Positions 18,310-25,517 of a stretch of 64,000 nt of DNA are shown here, piece by piece. This stretch comes from JAJTFW01 sp903922455 (lineage in GTDB: Bacteria > Bacteroidota > Bacteroidia > AKYH767-A > OLB10): positions 127,206-191,205 of the forward strand of contig CALQEU020000003.1 in NCBI GenBank assembly GCA_943329665.2. The letters run 5' to 3'. The position numbers were made by a program, and so were the translations under genes. Numbering within the stretch: the first letter of the stretch is position 1; the number at the start of each line of letters is the position of its first letter. The notes beneath the pieces were generated by a model that worked only from the letters and a program-made list of their open reading frames with translations, did not search any database and was not told the DNA's origin.

Positions 18310-20289
18310 TTATTTCTCGATCCAATCCCCGTGCTCTTTAATTAAATCAATCAATGCATCTACTGCTAAATCGGTGTTAATGCTTTTACGCACAACCTCA
18401 CGTCCTTTGTAGAGTGTAATTTTTCCAGGTCCGGATCCTACATAACCATAATCGGCATCGGCCATTTCGCCGGGACCATTCACAATACAACCCATGATTC
18501 CAATTTTTAAACCTTTGAGGTGATCGGTGCGTGTACGGATTTTTGCGGTGGTTTCTTGCAGATCAAAAAGGGTTCGGCCACAACTGGGGCAAGAAATATA
18601 TTCAGTTTTACTGATGCGTGTTCGTGCTGCTTGCAAAATTCCGAATGCTAAACTATTTATCTTTTGCGGGGAGATGGATGTGGCGGAAGAAATCATCACA
18701 CCATCGCCAAAACCATCTAAGAGCAACGCACCTAAATCCGTTGAGGCATATAATTGAAATTGTTCCTCGGTTAATCCATCATACGTACGATGTATGACTA
18801 CAGGAACATCCAACTTCATTTGCTTCATCAAAATAAATGCTTGGCGCAATGCGGGCATGGCATGTTCATTCTTGGTAGACAATAATAAAACCACATTCGA
18901 ATCACTCAAAACTTGAATATGATTTCCAAGTTCCGCAATACCATCCGCCTGTACTGAAATAAAATTAAGTTGCTTCGATTTACTTTCAGCAACTAAAAAT
19001 GCATCTAACGAAAACAAAGGATAACAACGATCCTTCTCCTTCCAAGCTTTTGCATCAACAATAATTCCCAGCGTACCGGGTATTTCAAAATCAATATTTC
19101 TATCTCCTGTATAAATATAATCGCAGGCCTGATCGCTTAAATTCCATTTATCGGTAGGTACAGAATAATTGTATCCGACTGGAAAAAAGGAAGCGGCAGA
19201 AAGCCTTTCTATTTCAGAATAATCGGCGATAACACGTGGTACTTGATACGCACCAAAATTATTTACTTCGTATGTTGACCGTCTTTCATACTCAAAAGGT
19301 TTAAATCCAAACTCAACATTTGAATTCAATACAATTCGTTCTGCATCCATTTGCAAAGGAGGAAAATCAGGCATTGCTGCATGTGCTGCTCTCTTTGCAT
19401 ATCTTTCCACCAACGCTTTTGCAATGGGGATTTCAAATTCTGGATCTTCTGTCAAAGAAACTCTAACGGTATCGCCTATCCCATCTTCTAGTAACGCTCC
19501 AATTCCCGCTGCTGATTTAATTCGTCCATCTTCTCCTTCCCCTGCTTCGGTGACTCCTAAATGCAACGGATAATTCATGCCTTCATCACGCATTCGGTAA
19601 ATGAGTGTACGATACGCTTGCACCATCACCTGCGGATTACTTGACTTCATACTCAGGACGATATTATGATAATTCTCCCCTTCGGCAATTCGTAAAAATT
19701 CTAATGCAGACTCCACCATTCCATGAGCTGTATCACCATAACGACTCATGATACGATCGCTTAAAGATCCATGATTTGTACCGATGCGCATGGCAGTTCC
19801 ATACTCTTTACAAATTTTCAGCAAGGGGATAAAACGTTCACGGATACGATCCAACTCTTCATGGTATGCAGCATCGTCGTATTCTATAAACGCAAACTTC
19901 TTCTTATCTGCAAAATTGCCTGGATTAATTCGCACTTTTTCTACAATGCGAGCAGCGGCTTCGGCAGCATTAGGCGTAAAATGTATATCGGCAATTAACG
20001 GCGTTTTATATCCTCTTTTCGCTAATTCCTGTTTAATATTCGCGAGATTTTTTGCTTCATTAATACTTGGGGCGGTGATGCGTACAAATTCACATCCTGC
20101 TTCAATCATTCGTATCGATTGCTGCACGGTAGCCATGGTGTCCATCGTATCCGTGGTGGTCATACTTTGCACCCTAATCGGATTATTCCCACCTAAGCCA
20201 ACGTCACCTAACATCACTTCACGAGTTAGCAAACGATCATATCGGGTGAGGCTATTACAATACAGTCCAGCGAGGCTTTCTAACATCAT
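18310..20289 (-). CDS. ispG: 4-hydroxy-3-methylbut-2-en-1-yl diphosphate synthase, long (three-domain) form
   Basis: Catalyses the reductive conversion of MEcPP to HMBPP in the MEP isoprenoid pathway using a [4Fe-4S] cluster; cytoplasmic. The N-terminal TIM barrel is recognised by GGNNPIRVQSMTTTDTMD, ADIHFTPNAAEAA and RIGTNHGSLSDRIM. The C-terminal cluster domain contains SCPSCGRTLFDLQ and MGCIVNGPGEMADADYGYVG, which supply the cluster cysteines and glutamate. About 250 extra residues in the middle make it the long form known from Bacteroidetes, Chlamydiae and plants. The frame stays open to 20412, but that would overlap the divergent gene at 20396 and cross a -7 box, so I start at the ATG at 20289 (659 residues). 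The dxs gene of the same pathway is at the other end of the window. Confidence 0.95.
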   Translation of the reverse strand: MMLESLAGLYCNSLTRYDRLLTREVMLGDVGLGGNNPIRVQSMTTTDTMDTMATVQQSIRMIEAGCEFVRITAPSINEAKNLANIKQELAKRGYKTPLIADIHFTPNAAEAAARIVEKVRINPGNFADKKKFAFIEYDDAAYHEELDRIRERFIPLLKICKEYGTAMRIGTNHGSLSDRIMSRYGDTAHGMVESALEFLRIAEGENYHNIVLSMKSSNPQVMVQAYRTLIYRMRDEGMNYPLHLGVTEAGEGEDGRIKSAAGIGALLEDGIGDTVRVSLTEDPEFEIPIAKALVERYAKRAAHAAMPDFPPLQMDAERIVLNSNVEFGFKPFEYERRSTYEVNNFGAYQVPRVIADYSEIERLSAASFFPVGYNYSVPTDKWNLSDQACDYIYTGDRNIDFEIPGTLGIIVDAKAWKEKDRCYPLFSLDAFLVAESKSKQLNFISVQADGIAELGNHIQVLSDSNVVLLLSTKNEHAMPALRQAFILMKQMKLDVPVVIHRTYDGLTEEQFQLYASTDLGALLLDGFGDGVMISSATSISPQKINSLAFGILQAARTRISKTEYISCPSCGRTLFDLQETTAKIRTRTDHLKGLKIGIMGCIVNGPGEMADADYGYVGSGPGKITLYKGREVVRKSINTDLAVDALIDLIKEHGDWIEK

Positions 20290-20296
20290 ACAAGTG

Positions 20297-20304
20297 CAAA
20301 GATA
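20297..20304 (-). promoter_or_regulatory. -7 promoter box of ispG
   Basis: TATCTTTG on the minus strand matches TAnnTTTG and ends 8 bases upstream of the ATG at 20289. If it is used, the transcript would have almost no leader. Confidence 0.45.
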
Positions 20305-20395
20305 CTTGACAAAACGTACATCTACGCGAATTGTTTTAGAGAATATTTGATCGTATACTAAAAAAACATACATTCGTAGTATAAAATTAACTACC

Positions 20396-21616
20396 ATGCG
20401 TTTACTATCCACAATCCTTCTATTTATTGGGCTAAATCACTGCGCTGATGCACAGCCTTGTTTACCAAACACGAACTCTTTAAGCTTCGCTGCAGCCTCT
20501 GTAAATTTCACCACAGATGTGAATTTAGCTCCTGCCAATGCCATTACCGTTGAGGCTTGGATTCGAGCTACTAGTTGGGCAATCAACAATTTTGAAGGCA
20601 CCATCCTCTGCAAACACAGCTGGAGTTTAGGGGAACAAGGCTATGTTTTAAGAGCTGGAAATAATGGACAACTTGATTTTTCCGTTTGTGGGAAAAATTC
20701 ATTGGGTGCCAGTATCTCTTGGGTTGGAGCAACCAGTTTGAGTGGAGCCATGTCCCTTAATACATGGTATCATGTAGCAGGAACCTATGATGGAGATTCG
20801 GTACGTGTATTCATCAACGGCGTTAAGCAAGGGGCTACAGCACTTCCTTTTGGAATGATACAATCGTTGGCTTACCCCATTCGCATAGGAAGATTGTCGG
20901 ATCAAACACAAGGACAAACTCGATATTGGGCTGGACAGATTGATGAAGTTCGTGTTTGGGACAGAGCTTTAGATACTGCAGAAATCAATTCAAAAAGAAG
21001 TCATCATTTAGATGTTGCACAAGAGACAGGATTAGTAGGTTATTGGCGCTTCAACGCCGGCAGCGGAACAAATGTAGTAGATCAAACCTTGAATGCCAAT
21101 AATGGAACTACTAGTTCAACAACTTGGAGTGCCTTAGTTCCGTGGAATCAAACCACCACGGCGCCTGTAATTTTTCCGAATGGAAATACCATGACTTCAT
21201 CCATTACCGCTTCGTTTTATCAGTGGAATTTAAATGGACTTCCGCTTGGCGGAGCTAACAGTCAAATTTGGACAGCATTAGCTAACGGAACTTACACGGT
21301 AACAATTACCGATTCGTTGGGATGCATGGCTACTTCAGGTCCATATATTATTACTGGAGTTGGTATCGGTGAAATTGCCCCTGAAAATATTTTAGTAAAA
21401 AATGAATCCACGCAATTAATTATTAGTTTACGTAATGGAGAAGAAATTCGCTCTATTGAAGTGTACAATGCGGCGATGCAACGCATCGATACAAAAGAGA
21501 GTCAAGGAAAAGAAGTGATTTGGGAAAAAGGATATTTAGCAAAAGGAATTTATACGGTGATCATCCAAACTAAAAATATTCGAAGTGGCGTTTACCGTTT
21601 TGCACAAGTGGATTGA
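20396..21616 (+). CDS. LamG/concanavalin A-like domain secreted protein
   Basis: A 406-residue exported protein with a signal peptide (MRLLSTILLFIGLNHCADAQ). A LamG/laminin-G-like jelly-roll domain spans about residues 25-240: ITVEAWIRA, NTWYHVAGTYDGDSVRVFINGV and AGQIDEVRVWDRALDTAEI are its classic landmarks, followed by GLVGYWRFNAGSG. A short Ig-like linker follows. The C-terminal ~75 residues (GIGEIAPENILVKNES, SIEVYNAAMQRI, GIYTVIIQT) resemble a T9SS sorting domain, but the usual YPNP motif is missing, so its sorting is uncertain. The domain suggests carbohydrate or matrix binding. It is divergent from ispG. Confidence 0.8.
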   Translation: MRLLSTILLFIGLNHCADAQPCLPNTNSLSFAAASVNFTTDVNLAPANAITVEAWIRATSWAINNFEGTILCKHSWSLGEQGYVLRAGNNGQLDFSVCGKNSLGASISWVGATSLSGAMSLNTWYHVAGTYDGDSVRVFINGVKQGATALPFGMIQSLAYPIRIGRLSDQTQGQTRYWAGQIDEVRVWDRALDTAEINSKRSHHLDVAQETGLVGYWRFNAGSGTNVVDQTLNANNGTTSSTTWSALVPWNQTTTAPVIFPNGNTMTSSITASFYQWNLNGLPLGGANSQIWTALANGTYTVTITDSLGCMATSGPYIITGVGIGEIAPENILVKNESTQLIISLRNGEEIRSIEVYNAAMQRIDTKESQGKEVIWEKGYLAKGIYTVIIQTKNIRSGVYRFAQVD

Positions 21617-21663
21617 TTCGAGATCCAACAACTATTTTATTTCAACTCTTTTAAAAATTACTT

Positions 21664-21813
21664 ATGAAAAATTCTTTGAAATGCGTGCTCTTTGCAATGC
21701 TATTGATGGCTAGTGCTTGTTCCAAAGAAGACAACAACGAAAATTTGTCGGGAAACTCATCCACGGTAAAAACAACTGGATTGTACTTTAATGATTTAAT
21801 AACATCCTTCTAG
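21664..21813 (+). CDS. Short putative lipoprotein, 49 residues
   Basis: A small ORF that begins 47 bases after the LamG gene. It encodes MKNSLKCVLFAMLLMASAC followed by a hydrophilic tail of 30 residues (SKEDNNENLSG and on). The N-terminus looks like a lipoprotein signal, with Cys19 as the lipidation site. A strong terminator follows 41 bases downstream, so the LamG gene and this ORF probably form one transcript. The protein is too short for domain assignment and could be the remnant of a longer lipoprotein. Confidence 0.5.
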   Translation: MKNSLKCVLFAMLLMASACSKEDNNENLSGNSSTVKTTGLYFNDLITSF

Positions 21814-21854
21814 GATAAATTTATTCGACCATAGCAAGAGTATTTAACAAAAAG

Positions 21855-21889
21855 AAAAGCGTTCACCTATTTAGATGAACGCTTTTTTT
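21855..21889 (+). terminator. Rho-independent terminator after the LamG/lipoprotein unit
   Basis: An 11-bp perfect stem (AAAAGCGTTCA / TGAACGCTTTT) with a 10-base loop is followed by a run of T (21883-21889). The A-run on the left arm means it can also act for the convergent helicase gene on the other strand. Confidence 0.85.
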
Positions 21890-21916
21890 AGTATTGCTTT
21901 AAACGAATTCACTTTT

Positions 21917-23704
21917 TCAACCATACAATTCCATTAATTCCAACTTATTTATTCGAGACTCTATGGAACCTTTCGTTCTTCCAAAATGCTTTGCCATGTC
22001 CTTCACTGTAATTCCTTCGCAATACATTTTGGTGAGTTCGTCGTCTAAGATTGGTGTCCAAGGGCGGTAGGCCGACTTATGCTTTTCTCTTACCACATCC
22101 ACTGAATATGCTCGTTCCAACGACTCTACTTTCTTCTTGGATCGATAGTCGCGAATATATTTCTCAACTTCAATTTCTTCCTCTTCTTCAACAACCTTCA
22201 TCACATGAATATGCGGCGATGCAGGAAACGCTGCAGGAAGCAACCCTTCCGGAATATGTAAACTGTTTCGAGTTCGTGTGATGGCAACATACAATAAATT
22301 AATTTCTTCGTTCAGCCGACTGAGATAAGAAGCATCTTTTTTCTCCTCCTCTTTTACCTTTTTTAATTTCTCTTCATTCATAAAATCATTCACCAACTGA
22401 ATGGAATCGTATTCCATCCCCTTGCATCGATGCACTGTTGAGAAAATCATATCCGCCTTTTCCTTGTCATCATTGTCTACATGTTGACTTTTGATGTTGT
22501 TGATGATTCCCGGAATTTCATTTCCGTACTCTCGAACAATCTCTACCATCATTCCTAATTGAACATCTTCGGTTTTCTTGATGTAATCTTCTAAGTCCTC
22601 TAAATCTTTCATCGATTTAATCAAACTGTCTTTGATGGATCGATGGTTTCCATTATATAATTTTAAAATATCGTAGAGTGATGCGCCTTCGTCGGCATAG
22701 GTGTAAGAATGTATATTCCCTTCAAAATAAATAGGCTTTGTATTTTTATTTTCCGAAACATACTCAATTGCTTTTAAAAGTAATCCCAAATTCGTTCGGG
22801 CAATGACTGCCTTACTCTTTATCTTTTTACTAGTTCCCATTCCTGTGATGGGAATTTCTTGATAGGGTTGTAAATGATTCTTGTAATTTAATACTCCTCT
22901 AGCCAACCCCGCAATATCCTGGCTAAATCGAAAACTGGCAGAAAGATGAAATGTTTTGAAATCGGCTTTCTCTAATGAATTCACAGCATAACGCCATCCA
23001 TATATTTGTTGGTTGGTGTCTCCTACTATTACCTTCGTTGCTTTTTGGTTTAGGAACACATCTAACATGGCAGAAGAGGCATCTTGTCCTTCATCAAATA
23101 AAATATAATCGTACTTCAAAATGGGCTTTGACAATTGAAATTTCTTCAAATAAAAATCGTGCGTAATTTCAATCTCCCCTTTATCCATCCTGCTTAATAA
23201 CAATCTGGATTGCCTTACGATATAATCATAATAAGACTGCACAAATACTTTTGCTTTTTTATCGCTGATGTTATCTAAATAATTTAACTCTTGAATTTTC
23301 TCTTTATCACTATTGCAGAAAAAAGCAATGAACTTCAGGATATGATTTGCAATTACAAATTCATTATGTTTCTCCCCATTCCCTTTCAGTCCTAACAACT
23401 CTACAATTTCATGCGTTTTATAGCTAAATGTTTTTACGGTATATGCACTGCCCATCACAATATGTTTGTAGGCTAAAGAATGTGCAGTTTCTACCTTTAC
23501 ATTGGTCAAGCCCTGGGCTGTAAACTTTTTCATGGCTTCCAACTTCACCGACTTATTAAAAGCCAAGTACAGGATTCTTGCCGATTTAGGTCGGGACTTT
23601 GCATACTCTATAATCGTTGTTGTTTTCCCAGATCCTGCAACTGCATTAATCTTGATATTGCCGGATGAGTTTACAATTTCGATTTGCTCTTTCGTTAATT
23701 CCAT
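21917..23704 (-). CDS. UvrD/Rep-like superfamily 1 DNA helicase with C-terminal DNA-binding-like domain
   Basis: A 595-residue ATP-dependent helicase. Motifs in order: Q-motif and Walker A (INAVAGSGKTTTIIEYA, about 18-34), Walker B (ILFDEGQDASS, about 205), motif III (GDTNQQIYGWR, about 233), motif V (FSTVHRCKGMEYDSIQLV, about 430) and motif VI (NLLYVAITRTRNSLH, about 475). The insertion subdomains are shorter than in UvrD itself (~720 residues), so this belongs to the compact UvrD-like group seen in phage, plasmid and defence contexts. The last ~50 residues (RPWTPILDDELTKMYCEGIT, KDMAKHFGRTKGSIESRI) look like an added SANT/HTH-type DNA-binding module. It lies 52 bases after a decayed RhuM remnant on the same strand. 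Its pathway is unknown. Confidence 0.82.
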   Translation of the reverse strand: MELTKEQIEIVNSSGNIKINAVAGSGKTTTIIEYAKSRPKSARILYLAFNKSVKLEAMKKFTAQGLTNVKVETAHSLAYKHIVMGSAYTVKTFSYKTHEIVELLGLKGNGEKHNEFVIANHILKFIAFFCNSDKEKIQELNYLDNISDKKAKVFVQSYYDYIVRQSRLLLSRMDKGEIEITHDFYLKKFQLSKPILKYDYILFDEGQDASSAMLDVFLNQKATKVIVGDTNQQIYGWRYAVNSLEKADFKTFHLSASFRFSQDIAGLARGVLNYKNHLQPYQEIPITGMGTSKKIKSKAVIARTNLGLLLKAIEYVSENKNTKPIYFEGNIHSYTYADEGASLYDILKLYNGNHRSIKDSLIKSMKDLEDLEDYIKKTEDVQLGMMVEIVREYGNEIPGIINNIKSQHVDNDDKEKADMIFSTVHRCKGMEYDSIQLVNDFMNEEKLKKVKEEEKKDASYLSRLNEEINLLYVAITRTRNSLHIPEGLLPAAFPASPHIHVMKVVEEEEEIEVEKYIRDYRSKKKVESLERAYSVDVVREKHKSAYRPWTPILDDELTKMYCEGITVKDMAKHFGRTKGSIESRINKLELMELYG

Positions 23705-23755
23705 TTTATAAATTGTTTAAAGTTAAAATATTTTTGTTTAATAGACAGGCACCTT

Positions 23756-24303
23756 CTATTGATTTCTATTAAGAATACTGATAATTAATTGCTTTACTCT
23801 CCCCACCTCATTAGGTCGACTAACAGCGACAAACAACGTTAAGGAAGCCAATGCATCGTTGCTTAAAATAGGTTGATGAAATTTATTAACCAACAAATTA
23901 TTTTTCTCCAAAAAAAATAAAAAACAAGCCTTTCATTGATTGCATATCCGTGCACCAAATAATCCTTTAATCTAGTTGTTGCCCATTGGCGGAATTGGGT
24001 TCCGACTTTTGACTTTACCCTATATCCTACAGAAATTATTAAATCCAGATTATAATGAGCTATATCACGCATCACTTGTCTTTTACCTTCAGTTTGAACT
24101 GTCAAGAATTCCTTGACAGTTGAACTTTTGTCCAACTCCCCTTCTAAGAAGCAATTATTAATATGCAAACTAATATTCTGCTTAGTTTGCTCAAATAAAA
24201 TAGCAAGTTGCTGCTGAGACAACCATACAGAATCATTTTCAAATCGAACAGTAATTTTAATTGAATGATATAAAGTTTGATAAATTTCAATTTGATTTTT
24301 CAT
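23756..24303 (-). pseudogene. RhuM-family protein, frameshifted and shortened
   Basis: The intact first part (24303 to about 23930) has the RhuM signature: ITVRFENDSVWLSQQQLAILFEQTKQNIS, then VKEFLTVQTEGKRQVMRDIAHYNLDLIISVGYRVKS and FRQWATTRLKDYLVHGYAIN. After AINER the annotated frame turns into a hydrophobic tail (FYFFWRKIICWLINF). One extra T in the T-run near 23910-23917 would instead give FFLEKNNLLVNKFHQPIL and run on as a plausible coding frame to a TAG at 23756. Even so the product (~180 residues) would be about half the normal RhuM length, so this is probably a deletion derivative. RhuM genes are often found in genomic islands and near toxin-antitoxin or restriction loci. Confidence 0.7.
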
Positions 24304-25028
24304 TTACTCATATGAAGTAAATCCATCTACCCACAAAATCAAACAAAGGCACAACCTCTTCTTTCTAAATAGAATTTAAAAGGAGAGGATTCCTACCTTG
24401 ATTAATTACTAGAATTACGATGAATCTCTTGTTAAACCGTTTTGTTAAATTTTTATAAAAAATATTTTTATTATTTAATGACTTAATAAAAGGTGTTGAA
24501 TCCTTGTATCAAGGATGCAAATATAAATCAAAATTTACAAATTCAAAATATTTCCATCTAAAAATATTTAATAGTCCGAATAATCATATTACATTATTAC
24601 CAAGTTTAGCACTAACATTGAATTGTAACGAATTTTATATTACATAAATAAGGACGATTTAGTTCATCGGATACCTATTATATAAATTTTAGTTTTAAAT
24701 TAAGATTCAAGTCCTATTTTACTTGTTACTTTCTTTTACGTGAAAAGAAAGTAACCAAAGAAAGCACGCCACCCAACACCAACCAATTTTTGCGGTTTCT
24801 GCTTTCTATTTTCTTTTGCAACCACTGAACAATCTTTTGTGCTATCTCTTTACTTCATCGGTTCAGCAAAAATCGGTTCGCGCTGTTGCCTGGACGACCT
24901 CCGCGCCGTACCGAACGAAATTCCTGTTTATTAAAATTTATTGCTCGAATTATGCTTCCATTTATGTTTAAATAATTGGACTACATATTATGTATAACTG
25001 GTATAATTTCATTTTCTGCTCTTACAAT
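24304..25028. other. Long AT-rich gene-free stretch
   Basis: About 725 bases without a convincing gene. The first ~400 are very AT-rich and hold a short palindrome (ATCCTTG-TAT-CAAGGAT, 24500-24516). The second part is more GC-rich and includes the inverted repeat at 24726-24754 and following sequence that looks like a dispersed intergenic repeat rather than a gene. It may be the scar of a lost island together with the adjacent RhuM remnant. Confidence 0.6.
24726..24754. repeat. 12-bp perfect inverted repeat, start of a GC-richer repeat-like block
   Basis: TTACTTTCTTTT (24726-24737) and AAAAGAAAGTAA (24743-24754) pair perfectly around a 5-base loop. The ~200 bases that follow (to about 24955) have higher GC and no ORF. 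A similar hairpin-led sequence recurs, from memory, in many Bacteroidetes genomes. Confidence 0.55.
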
Positions 25029-25032
25029 AGAC

Positions 25033-25070
25033 AAAAAAACTCCGAATTAGTCTTAGCCAATTCAGAGTTT
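25033..25070 (-). terminator. Rho-independent terminator of the AHSA1-like gene
   Basis: On the minus strand AAACTCTGAATT and AATTCGGAGTTT form a 12-bp stem with one mismatch and a 10-base loop, followed by a T-run (complement of 25033-25039). It lies about 25 bases after the stop of the gene at 25094. Confidence 0.8.
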
Positions 25071-25093
25071 AATGATCCGTTTGCAAACGGGAA

Positions 25094-25504
25094 TTATTTT
25101 TCTTTTTCCATTGTGAAATAATCGTTCATCGGATCGAGTACAAAATCGACCCAACCGTTGCCGTGTTTGTCACATTCTTCTTTTGACGGGAAGTCGGTAT
25201 GTTCCAAAACGAGATCCGTTCCTGCGGGATGTGGCATAAAACGAATATGTACTTTAGATGGACTTGTTCGCTTATCCCATTCAGCAGGTTTCCAGGTAAA
25301 GCCGAGTTCATTATCTAGTAGGTAATGTGTCATTTCTCCTTTCACCCATCCATCAAACAATTCAAACTTTCCGCCAACTGTAGATTCTACCACCGAGAGT
25401 CCTCCACCCCAAAGTTCAATGATCCCCGGATCGGTGAATGCTTCAAACACATCTTCCGGCGATGCATACATTACATAAGTAGATTTCCAATTATACTTTG
25501 CCAT
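25094..25504 (-). CDS. AHSA1/SRPBCC domain protein
   Basis: A 136-residue member of the Activator of Hsp90 ATPase homologue 1-like family (Bet v1 fold). Landmarks are YASPEDVFEAFTDPGIIELWGGG at the N-terminus, the GGKFELFDGWVKGEMTHY beta-hairpin, FTWKPAEWDKRTSPSKVHIRF, and the terminal WVDFVLDPMNDYF helix. Bacterial members are small ligand-binding proteins with mostly unknown partners. It is on the same strand as, and 13 bases downstream of, the M43 protease gene, but a shared function is not implied. It has its own strong terminator. Confidence 0.82.
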   Translation of the reverse strand: MAKYNWKSTYVMYASPEDVFEAFTDPGIIELWGGGLSVVESTVGGKFELFDGWVKGEMTHYLLDNELGFTWKPAEWDKRTSPSKVHIRFMPHPAGTDLVLEHTDFPSKEECDKHGNGWVDFVLDPMNDYFTMEKEK

Positions 25505-25517
25505 GCTTCAATTTTTT

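Noticed and set aside
20290..20412. IspG start at 20412 (700-residue version)
   Set aside because: The extra 41 residues do not match the family, cross a -7 box and overlap the start of the divergent gene at 20396.
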